Positions 11,266 through 22,800 of a stretch of 64,000 bases of DNA are shown here, in pieces (the first letter of the stretch is position 1; every line of letters starts with the position of its first letter). This DNA is from Mesaphorura yosii (taxonomy: Eukaryota; Arthropoda; Collembola; Poduromorpha; Tullbergiidae). The translations under genes and the position numbers were made by a program. The notes under the pieces were generated by a model. The model did no database searches. It saw only the letters and a list, made by a program, of their open reading frames with translations, and was not told the DNA's origin. The stretch spans positions 283,184 to 347,183 of the forward strand of contig WIXG01000037.1 in NCBI GenBank assembly GCA_009869945.1. Direction: 5' to 3'.

Positions 11266-14200
11266 TGTTCACGCGGCCGTGTATCCGCCTAGCATCCACA
11301 AGTTTCAAGAACTCCTTGTCTAATCTCTGAAACGGAAACAAAATTTCCAGAATTACCGACCTTGAAAAAAGTTCGAAAGTACGACATCGATTCATTTTGG
11401 TATTCAGTCAACTTGAACTTTGGGCACTGGCAGCATGTGGACCAGAAACTCAATAAAATTCATTAAAAAGTAATGCCGTGTACACACAACGAATACAAAA
11501 CACCGTGGCAAGCGGCACGTGGAGTCGTGGACCCGCATTACCATATTTACTATTCGTACCTTATGAAACCAAAGCTAAACTATAATTGAGTTGTTCTTTG
11601 CCCACAGCCCGCTGGCTTGGGCGGGTAGAATGTTTTGTGCCTTTATTGACTTAAAAACTCGATAATAAAGAAATTGCACACGTATTATTTACTTTCTTTC
11701 TCTTTCCTACTCTGCAACAACGGCCCATGGAACTAATTAACAAACTTTACACGGTCGAAGCGCGAAGGACTCTCGCTTCGCCTGTCGCGCTAAAAAAATT
11801 CGCTTTCCGCGTGCATAGCAAAATTAATTAGCTGCCTTGAATTTGTCAAATAAAGTAAAATTGCCGTAACGGCCACGCCAAGGCATCAGTCAAAATACGA
11901 AGATTCTCACAGAACCTTTAACAGCAATAATAAATTGAACCGCATTGTGTTATTCATTTACAGTAGAGTTAGAATGTAAAGCGTTATTGATTTTCTCAAC
12001 CAACGAATCGCGTAATAAATGGAAATAGCAAACGGGGCTAATATCATTAACGTGGAAAGTCAACCGTGTCTGAAAGAAAGCTGCGATGACCTTGTCACGG
12101 CTTTCTGCAACGAACCGTTTGATGAACTTACGAATTTGGGATTTTCAGAATTTGCTGGGGTACAAAGAGCTGATGCTGACTACAGGCTGAATAAATTTCG
12201 GTCAAGCATGTAATTACGAATTACAGAGCTTCTCAGTCGGAACAAGCAACAAGACTTTTCACATAAAAATACAAAGTATTGCTGACGTCACAGTTTAACG
12301 CTTAACATGTGGTGATTTGAGTTAAATAGGTGTAAAATTCCGAAAACAATGAAAACAAAGTTCCGGTCACTTAAGCTTAGTCAGTCAGGCCAAGTCTTCC
12401 CTCGCTTTGTTCAAAACGAGTTGGCAATTGGCAAAGACAAGCTTTTAAGTCAAAGCCGCGTCGACGTCGAGTTAAGAATTTTAACGATTCAACTCTGCAA
12501 AATTAATTTCTTGCTTACTGAAAGGTGCTTATTATTTGGCTGATAACCTGAAACACGAGTTTATTTCAACGTGCACATGTTCAATGAATGCATAAATGAA
12601 ATTTTATGCAAATTGATGATTAATGATTAGTCAGACTCCTTGATCATTGAGCTCAGACTCAAATTCAAGAATTCGCCATTGCACTGCACAAGCATGCAGC
12701 AATCATGTTAGTGTGTAAACAACTTCTTCCCACGTTTTCAATTAAACTATTAATTGATACTTGTCTTATAATTTATGTGAACCATTCAATTCAGGAGCTT
12801 TGAGTCCAGCTCGTCAATTGCAAATCCAAATCCTACGTGCTCTTGCATATTTTATACTTGGCCGCGCAATCGCGTAAAATCTCTGCTTCAGGATATCGAG
12901 AAATCCAAAAATAGTCACGCCGCGATCAAAGAATCAAGTTTTATCGAGAAAAAGCGCTCTGCCATCGAATTTATGTCACTCAAAGCGATATAAATAGAGC
13001 AAATAGGCTCTGAAAGGTGGAAATTCGCCAGGTGTATGGGTAGAATTGAGGTTTGCAGTCATCGGGTCATGAAATGTTACTTGTGGGTCACAAGCTTCGC
13101 CCTTTTCACCTTTCGCTTGTTTGGTCAAACTCGTCATGAATCCGATATTAAATATGAATTCAGTGTTTGCGTTTGGATGAAATTTCTCAAGTGAATAACC
13201 GGCGTAAGGACGCCATTTAATTGCTGTGACAAGATAAACTAAGTTTTGATGTGGACGTTCACGCTCCTATGCACACAGGATGCAAAAGCGCCAACAAAAA
13301 GAAGACAGTTAATCTTTCTAGATCTAGTTTGCTTTCATCAAGATGCATACTGCTGCATTTGGCATTGGCGAACTTGAGACGCGAAAATATTCCGTGACGC
13401 TTGTCGAGATGTGACGCTGCTTTTAATTGACAAACGAAATGAAATCTTGAGACGACACATTTCGAGATTTAAGGTATTTCACAGAATTCGACCTCTTGTT
13501 GCGCTTGTAAAATAGCAAGTTAGCAATTAGAATTTAGTAATTAAAAGCACGGCCGCATTTTAATTGCATTCCTTTTGCGTTTGCGCGCCACGCACCAAAT
13601 ACGGAATTAAGTACTTAAACCTTCGCTCAAGCTGTTGGCGTTGGCTAAATTAAGCGTGTCGCAACAGTGAACAGTTTTTATTTGCTTTAAGATTTTTACG
13701 ATGGAATCTCGCCAAGTACGGCGATGAGCAATAAAACTTTGCACTATCCGGCAGCGATTACATAATTTCAAATTCTGTATTCCGTTATTGAATACTTTAA
13801 GCCCTTCCTCATCTCAAAATTTCTCAAAGCGTACGTTTTCATGTAACAATTCCCAGTCCAATTCTCATACGCAAAACAAATACAAATACGCGCGAATTTT
13901 GCGGTGATCGCTATCAGCGTCTCCAAACAAACGATTCCGATATGACAACAGCAGGAAGTCTTATCTTACGGTTGCGACCTCCTGCTTTCTGTAAACAATT
14001 CAGCCGCAGCCGCATTGTGCCATGTTTGAGCAATATTGACCAACGAATGCGTAAATGGAAATGCGTAAGAATTGGTAACCCACACGGTTGATAATTCACA
14101 TGGTGGTGGTTTATCAAATTCCGAAATCCGAAATCGACTCCTCTTCACGGTCACAAGCAGGAGAGCACTTCACTCCAAATCGTGGAAAAAACAACGTGAG

Positions 14201-15600
14201 TCTCAGAATGTCAAGCGTCTCCAATTGAGCCCTCCTCACGCTTCAGGATTCCAGAATGCCGAGACCAAGTTTCTCGTTTCTCCGAGGAATTAACCCACTT
14301 AACCCAAATTCCACAATTTTTCAGGTAGAAGACTTCCGTTCTCTGTTCTACCGTACAACACTAGCGAAGAAGCTGAATGACAATGAGTGTGGTTACGCAC
14401 AAATGATAAATGTCTTTGAACTCATACTTTAACCATACACTCGAGTATTTCTTTCTTTCCCGTTTCTCCACCCAAAAAATGTAAACACACACGCTTGGTA
14501 AATAAAAAAAACGTAACTGCGATGCGATGAACGAAACTATGAAACCAACTTGACACTCGAAAGAAAGGGTATTGTATTATCAAATTAAGAGAAGAATTCT
14601 TCATACATTATCACACGACAAGCCCAAAAGTTGACCCGGCGACTTCGCCACTTCAAAATGCCAGACAAAGTGAGACACGTTTACCTGCGTGCAGTTGCTG
14701 CGCCTTGGTCAGACGAATAAATTGTAATGCACTGCAGTACAAAAGAGTTTCTAAACAAGTGGTTAGAAATTACCACTTCGTGGTGCGGCGATGTAGGATT
14801 GTGATACGCTGTGATTATAAACTTGTGAATTCTGAGGGCAGGTGTAAATTGTATGTTTCCCTTGTAAGTAATTGAGTTGACCACTACTGCAATAAAATAC
14901 TACAACTGCTTGCTACAACAGTGCGGAGTACAAAATACAGGGGGATGAATGAGATGATGTAGTGATTGTGATTACACGATACAATCTCTAGCCCACAGTC
15001 TATGAAAGGAATGTCATTAAGTTGTGGACGCGAGTAAAATGAATATGGGTACAGTGCATGTGAACACAATAAATAAGAATCTTTAATGGGCTGCGGATGG
15101 CTCACATATGAATTATAAGACAACCTCCTCAATGAAGAATTTGCATCCAACAATGTAAAACAGAACCTGCTGCTTTCATGTTATTGTATACAAACTCGAA
15201 CTGCTTCATACTTCATGAACATTTAAATTCAACAATATGAAAAGATTTTAGCATAAGAATTCTCTCATTTGATTGTTCAATTCATGCATAAACTCTAAAG
15301 CTTCAAGAGTCAAAGTTTGCCTTGCCTGTCTACATGGCCACCAAGCGTTCATGTGCGAGAGTGAGACGACTTGTGAAATCTAATTATAATTATAAAGAAA
15401 TTATCAACGGCTATTAGCACTTGGGTTCTTACCATTTGGCACATGTCGGCTGCAGGAATTTTTATGGTTTGTTCGTTATTCAATTCATTTGGGTAGTTGA
15501 TTCTGTTGCACTTTCTACACACACAAGGAATTAGAGCCTCAGCCAGCCAAGCCAAGCCATGCAGTATGCCATAAAGTAATTTACTGCCGAGGTTAATGGG
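11266..15600. other. Intergenic region, no supported gene
   Basis: AT-rich DNA upstream of the dehydrogenase-like gene. Two short ATG ORFs at 12019-12213 and 12349-12543 and overlapping ORFs near 13.9-14.3 kb have no recognisable features. I see nothing else definite. It may hold the upstream promoter of the dehydrogenase-like gene. Confidence 0.5.
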
Positions 15601-15604
15601 GCAA

Positions 15605-15610
15605 TATAAA
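15605..15610 (+). promoter_or_regulatory. TATA box of the possible mini-gene
   Basis: TATAAA about 140 nt upstream of the ATG at 15744. An expected start site about 30 nt downstream would give a leader of about 110 nt. The leader would contain one out-of-frame ATG at 15734. Confidence 0.3.
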
Positions 15611-15743
15611 ATTATAGTGCAAGAGGTCTGAACAAGCGGAATTGTGAACAGCGATCGCTAATCTATTGACGATTACAACATCAATACGTATCTTAAAATC
15701 ATTATTATACGAACGCGACTCGAAATCGACTCAATGCAGCACG

Positions 15744-15914
15744 ATGTTGCTCAATTTGCCAATCTTATTTTGTGTTGTCACATTCATCGGAGGCATTGTT
15801 GCCGTCCGCTTTTTGCAGACAGAGTCTCAGTATTTTTCTCGAGATTGGTTAATGGAAATAGAACGCGAGAAGGATGAGAATTTCGATTTCAAATTCATAT
15901 ACGACCGGAAGTAA
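15744..15914 (+). CDS. Possible single-exon gene for a 56-residue secreted or membrane micropeptide
   Basis: The ATG at 15744 has A at -3. The first 21 residues (MLLNLPILFCVVTFIGGIVA) are strongly hydrophobic and read as a signal peptide or single membrane segment. They are followed by a charged tail with FLQTESQYFSRDWLMEIE and a basic end (YDRK). A TATA box upstream and AATAAA at 15936-15941, 21 nt after the stop, frame it as a compact transcription unit. No family is recognised. Another ORF starting at 15734 overlaps in a different frame. It could be chance. Confidence 0.3.
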   Translation: MLLNLPILFCVVTFIGGIVAVRFLQTESQYFSRDWLMEIEREKDENFDFKFIYDRK

Positions 15915-15941
15915 ATGAATTATGGCAGTGGAATGAATAAA

Positions 15942-18900
15942 ATACACAGACGGAGGCGTCCTCATGTCAAGAAGATGAATTATGTGCTTTCACATACACC
16001 ATGCAGAACAAGCGCACTGCAATAATGCCGCAAAATAAGAGCCACTTTCAACTTGACCAACTGAAATTACAAGCTGAGCTCGTGCCTTGCAGCGCTCTTC
16101 GTGGCCATTTCTCATTGAAGTATCAAATTTCCTGCTATAATTTTATCAATTCTAGAGTAAAATACGGAAGGAGAAATTCAAAGTATCAATTTCTTGTTCC
16201 GCCGCGAACACATGCAATATATAAACAGGACCCAATTCTGGAATTGGGAAAAGTGGCACTTGGGCACTGAAAATTCGTGCTGACGTGCAGTCTGCTCCTG
16301 TTATCTGTTTATTGATTTTTGGACGTGCATGTAAAAATATACTTAAGATTAAATCTTGTCTTTTCTTCTAGAAATTTTCTCAACAGTAAAGGTGAACCAT
16401 AAATTATTTGCAATTGGGTCTTCCCATAAAAACACGAAATGCGGCATAAGTGCATTTGCATAATCGGCCAAATACTCTCGGCATTCTCAATAGAATAGTT
16501 CATCAATATATGTTCATTTTGTCTGTACGAAGAAAGGAGCCCAAAATCAAGGCGCTCCAGACTGAAGGAATCAATTCCCCACGCCAGACAACTCGTCTCA
16601 CGTGAATTTCGACGCTATTGATTATCTCCGCTCTGAGTCGAGACTCCGAGAGCGTATCGTAAAGTGATATTGATTGAGGTTCTAATTTTTCTGATTCGAC
16701 TTCGCTAAAGCCAGCCATTGCTACAACCAAAGCAAAACCGTTCAGTTCTTGTGCAGTGCACGGCACGGTTTCGGATCAGGAATCACGATGCGATGCGATG
16801 CGGTATTTGCAATTTGGAACTTGGCAAGAAGCGAAGCCGGCACTTCAGCCATCTGCTAATTTAAAATTTATGAATCAGTTCTCTCAGTCATAGTCGTATC
16901 ACATGGCGAAGTAAAAGGGAAGGAGTGCAGTGAGTACGTGCTCTGCCCATTTAAATTATCATGCAGTGCAATATTTCATGGTGGGAAACTTTTCCTTGTC
17001 ATTCCATTGCCTACTGCAATCGCAATCATTCCAGCACAAAATAAGTTTGCGTGATGAAAAATTTACAGCTTGTTCGCTTTTCGCGTGCAGTTCGGGAATT
17101 TCACATGTGCTTTGCTTTGACGTCGTGGCCGCCCGCGTCTGATGTTCTTGCCCCAGTTCCTTTTCCTCAGGAGAAATTAAAAATCGACATTTCAGAGCAT
17201 AGCAAGGCAAGCAAGGCTTGAACACTTGAAGGAAGGAATTACAAAGTCAGAGTAGTAGTAGTGAAAATTGCATTCCTCTGCGTAGTGATCGAATCGGATT
17301 CGGGCACTTTCCATCAAGAGTCAAGAAACCCGATCGGTTTATGGGTTGTCCGTCGCATCGGGCAAGCAACTTGTTTCATTCCATTCCAAGTCAAGTGGAC
17401 GAATGTCCAATATGACAAGCATCAGCGATCAGCGACAGCGACCAGCTGGAAAAGGGACAGATTGTTGTTAGCCGCAGCCACTTGACTTTGGCATACTTCA
17501 CTAAATCGCTGTAGCTATGCTGAGAGGAGCCTAACCAAAACTCTCGAGTCTTGAAGGAAAGTCAAACCACTTGTGTGGCTTCCTATTTCTTTCATTCTCC
17601 AGGTTCGTTTCAAAGTAGGCAATCCAATCGCGTACTGTACTCTGTTACTTTTGCGTGAAAAAAAAGCTACGTGGATTAAGTTTGTAGGCTAATCATGAAA
17701 TTTTGTTTTCGAATCTCGAGATTGTTTAGCAATTCAATTATCAACGCCAGAGCCAAAAACAAGCCTGTCTTCTTGCTTGTCGGATGTACAAATACATTCG
17801 CAACTCGCACATCGACTTTACATTTTCGAATCGCAAGTTATGCGAATGTGGTTTGAGATTAAAGATTCTCGAATTTTCTTCCGCGTCCTTGGAAAGAGGG
17901 AAAGTAAAGGGAAAACGATGGATGGAGTTGCTGCAATAATGTAATGGGAACATAATTGCATTGGGCAAACGCATGCCCAACGCTGTCTCCTTCTTTTTAC
18001 TTCGGGCACTCTTTCATGTGCCGTTGCCGTGTGGCTTCGTTTGCCAGTACGAACTGCGACAGCGGTTCGCGAGATTGCGAGATGATCATACGTGTTTAAC
18101 CACATATTTAAGTTATTGTTGTGTATATCATCCGAGTCATGAGCCGTGATGCTATCGTTTACCAGGAAGAGCAACAATAATATTGTAACACATTCATCCT
18201 GCGATGTACTACATTCTTTTTCCATTTGCTCCTTTCTCTGGATGTTGTCGCAGCATAGCACGGCTCTTCAGCAGAGAAAGCGAATGAGCAAGCAGGGCAC
18301 AAAGTAGAACAGAGCAAGACTTTCACCGCATACGCATACAGACCAAGCTCAAGCCACTCAGGCAGTAACAAGAACAAGATAGAAAGCAGTGCAGGGAAAT
18401 TCGTTCGCTTTCTGCCTTCTGCCTGTGCCTGCAATATTACCATTACGGAACGACAACTCGGGGCTCTTTCGTATTTCCCTTTCTTTGTAGGGAAGAAGTT
18501 CGTATAGCTTAATTTCTTGTTGGCTTTTGCGCAGAAGGCGGACTTCGATTTTATTCCCAGCATACATGCCACACGCTAATGCTGGCACTATACTAAAACC
18601 CGATGCGATGCGCAGTATGGCTCAGTCGAGAAAGAAAGCTTACATCATGGTTTGGTAGGGCTTTAGCTCCAAGACGCAGACCACGAGCCTGGCTTGGTTT
18701 AGGTGTACATTCTCCATTGTGTACGAAGAAAGCTTTCTTCCACCAAACGCACGCTCACGAGCTCGTTGCGCTAGAAAGTGAAAGACTCGAGCACTCGATT
18801 CAGCAGAAGCAGAAACTGAAGCAAGGTTCTGCAGAAAGTTCGATTCAGTCTAGCAGACACAAGCTACGGGTTCATTTCATAGAACAAAACGACGACGAGC

Positions 18901-19471
18901 AGCAGCTGCTAGTCAGCTTTTTCTCGGTTTGGTGCTTTAGTGTGACAATTACGAAACGATTACTTTAATTGGTGCAATTAAACGGTACGTGACCATTTTA
19001 ATTGCTAGTGGACTGGACATTCACTTGACCTTCGGATAAACTAAGCATATGTCTGTGTGTTTTCTTCAGTGCTTAATGGTTTAAGTAATTTTGAATGAGC
19101 TTGAATCCAGTTAAGTCCTGTCAACCGCACAGCGCACAGTTAATTAGTGAAATCTATTTTAGGATGTTCGAAAATGGTCGAATCTGCAATTCAATTCTGG
19201 TTTTCGGACTCCGTTGCTGCTTAACTCGCGTGACTGTGACTGATCTTCGTCTGAGATTTAGAATAATTGGATAATCAAGCAATTGACTGACATTATATTT
19301 GACAGATTTGTGAACGTCGACCGTACAATGGTGACTTAGCGCAAACCCAAAAATTTAAGCAAGAGCTGGAACCATTTTTAATGACGCAAAACTGAATTTA
19401 AAATCCTCAATCATTCTCACAACACTCATCGTTGTCTCTGTTTTACTACTTCTAACCCTTCACTGCTTCAG
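15942..19471. other. Intergenic region upstream of the synaptotagmin-14 first coding exon
   Basis: No supported gene. ATG ORF 16001-16270 and non-ATG ORFs near 16.5, 18.2 and 18.6 kb lack recognisable domains. It includes a short GATGC pentamer run near 16787-16803. Leader exons or the promoter of the synaptotagmin-14 gene probably lie here. Confidence 0.5.
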
Positions 19472-19826
19472 TAATCATCTTAATTTCACTCCATCCACCG
19501 CAGCCTCAGCCACCATTACAGATTCAGCCGCCACATCGAGCTCTTTCTTTCCTTCACAGATCTTTTCGTCTTTCATCGCTTTCCTGCGTTCCACCTTTTC
19601 TGATAACCTGAACCACCTCTTTGCTTCGAAGCATCTGGAAGATTTAGCCGTAATTGTGCCATCAGCACACAATCACTACAAGACAACTACGACTGTCTCA
19701 GCTTCTTCGATTCCTTCGCTAAACGAGAATTGTCAACCAAGGCACCACCACCAGAAATACGGTTCATCGCTCTCAGCCTTTGACGGAGAATGTTCAGAGG
19801 ATAACAATTTCATTTATCGCACAAAT
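19472..19826 (+). other. SYT14: Probable 5' UTR (or extended N-terminal) part of the first synaptotagmin-14 coding exon
   Basis: A strong 3' splice site (pyrimidine tract ending CACTGCTTCAG at 19471) opens an exon that ends at a GTAAGT donor after 19863. The frame of the downstream ATG (19827) is open back to a TAA at 19356-19358, 168 codons, but holds no earlier ATG. It is therefore either leader sequence or the second half of a longer N-terminus whose start is on an upstream exon. Confidence 0.45.
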
Positions 19827-22800
19827 ATGGTTGAAATACATGAAAATGGGGAAAATCTTAACTGTAAGTCACATTTTATTCTTTAAACATTTTAAAAAAT
19901 GAGACGAGGTGACAGTATTCACTGCTATTTTTGCGCCCACTTCATTTTTTGGGCATGATTGTAATAATACGGGTGCGTGATCGGGAGTAGCAGAGGCAGA
20001 GAATAAATTCCGCCATGTCTCTTCAGCTCAGGGCACGTTGGATACGACTTTTCACAGTTTTCGCCTGTCCTTCCTTTGAATGCCGATTCCTTGAGAAGCT
20101 TGAATAATGATTTGTTGGGTGTCCTATCGAGAATCTGCAGCATTTCGATTATTCCGTCCCTGAAAACGAGTTGGGATATGATAATATGAACTAGAATTAC
20201 AATTAGGCAGATCTAGAGAAGGTTCAGGTCAACTTACGTGATCTTCATTCCGAGAATTGTTCCACCAACTTCGACATTTTTGACAATCAGTTGATTCGTA
20301 CGACACACCTCTTGGAAGGTGCAGTTGACAGGAATCTTTCCGTTCCGAACGTGCGCCACAACATTCTAGGAAATGAATTGTGTCTCATTATCCCATTACG
20401 GTAAGAATCAATAGCTGCTTTATGCGCTTACAAGTGAAGGCAACACAGCCTGGGAGATGCTATCAATTGCTTCAGTCCCTGGTACAACGGCTGTATCATC
20501 CGGGCCAGTAACAGTAGAAGCATTGTCATCGACTGGAGACCTCTTTCTCCTTCCAGGAGCCATCGTTGTTGTTGTAGTAGTTGTAGTCGTCAGTGCGAGT
20601 AGTGCTAGCTACGAATTGTATTCAGTGTCCGGTTGACTCAAGAGGCATGAAAGAATTCTGTTTGTACCTGAAAGAGGGACAGTAATCCCAGCAAGCCAAG
20701 AAGTCCGAGTCCATCCGTGTTGACGGCACTTACTTTGTAATCTGTATGACTGGTGTGACTCGTGTGTCTGAAACGAACACAACAAACCTTTTAGACGCAC
20801 GATCTTAAAAGGTTTCTTATCAGTATTTGTAATGGATTAGCTGGTCAGCTAATTATAGAACTCTTACTTATGGCCTTTCCATCCTTTCCAACCCCAGCCT
20901 TTTCCATGGTGTTCATGCGAAGTTGCGGCCGCCACGGGCCCTGACGACCCGAAAGAATTACTGCCAGCCGCCAACAAGTCCTTTTCATTTTCAATCGCCA
21001 TCACTGATAAATTGTAGAAATTCTCAGATCGAGGCTGAAATAGAGTACAGCAAGCTCCAGTATTATGCAGTACTTACAAGAGTTGTACAGCGGAGCTCCT
21101 CCATAAGTGTATACATCAGTCACGTAATCTGGAAGTGATGAAGTTCGGAGTTTGCGAGCGCTGTACGTCAACTCTGAAACAAATTACCGTATAATTGAAC
21201 GACCAAGCTAGTGACCAGTGGCGTTTTCTTATCTTAAGGACACTTGTCAAGAGCTGAAGCAGGTTACTCGCGTACCTGGAGTATATCCATAATAATTCCC
21301 ATTGAAGTACTGCAGGTGTCGAGGTAAATATGAGCTGGCGTATGCTGAGCCGGGCGTCGAACTTACCGCTTGCTGATGCTGATGGTATTCATTGTATGAT
21401 GGAAGAAATACGCTTTTGGTTCCACTGCTTGATGGCGACCGATAAGACGAGTGATATCTGGAATTTGTGGCGTCTACGACATCGATATGACCTTCATGAT
21501 CGTGATCATGGTTGTCAGTGTTAACTTTAATGGAGTTTTGTAACTCATTGACGTTGGCATCGTCAATAATAGTTCCACTGATGCCTCTACTGCGTGCAAG
21601 GCCGTTGACAATTTTGTTTTTTTTTTCACAAATCACGTAGCTTTGAGAAATTATAACAGACAGGTACACAAAGACAAAAAGGAACATAGTTTGCTTGTTC
21701 TGGAATATGGAGAAGATTTCAGACGTGGACATGATGGATTGAAGTTTTGGGGAAAGAACATGTCCAAAGGTGCTAAAAGAAAAGCGAATGTCACAGATTG
21801 GATCATCAGACGCACGCTTTTATAGTGTTTGCAGCAACATTTCTGCTAGGAAACCCCAAAATTAGCAGATGCACGCAACCTTGAATCGGAAACCTCCCAA
21901 AACTTTTATTGAATCAGACGGGCAAAAATACGACCAATCAAGCACGAATATGAAGGTAGCTAACAGAGTTAACAAAGCCAAGACAGGAGCAACTGAAGCT
22001 TAATGTCTTCATTACTCGGTCGAAATGATTATCTCGGTTCAATTACTACTAAACAGCAGCAGTAACGATTACGGAAAGTACGCACTATTTTTGTACACCG
22101 CATGATTTCACGCTTCAATTGGATTTGCTCTCTTTGCCAAACTTAATTTTCTGCGAATGGTTGTAGTAATACGGGTGAGAAATTGGCAACAGAAGTGGCA
22201 GCGAGTAAAGTCCACCAGGCTTCCTCAGCGCACTGCAGGTTGGATAGTGTTTCTCGCAAGTTTCTCCCATTCTTCCCTTGAACGAAGCATCCTTCAATAG
22301 TTTTGCCAACGATTTGTCAGACGTTTTGTCGAGGAACTGCAGCATTTCAATGATGCCGTCTCTAAAATATGGATATGCAGCTTGCACGAGTTGTTTCATT
22401 TCCAAACCTTCATTGAGGGCAACGTGCAAGAACTTACGTGATCTTAATTCCGATAATTGCGCCTCCAACTTCGATGTTCTTAACAATCAGTTGATTCGTG
22501 CGACATACTTCTTGGAATGTGCAGTTTATGGGGATCTTGCCGTTTCGAGCATGAGCCACGACATTCTGAAATATTGTCATGAGAATGTGAACATAAATTA
22601 AGCTGGCGGAGATCGTTTCATTCTTACAAGAGAGGGAAGGACAATCCTTGAGATGCTGTCAATCGCGTCTGGGTCCGACTCAGAAACAACCACCGTGTCG
22701 TCCTGCGCTGCTGGGAAATAATCGGATACGGATCTCTTCCTCCTTCCTGGAGCTGGAGCCATCGTTGTTGTTGTTGTTGTTGTTGTAGTTGTCAACGCCA

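Noticed and set aside
18603-18968. 121-codon plus-strand ORF
   Set aside because: Composition looks random, no domain, no supporting signals.
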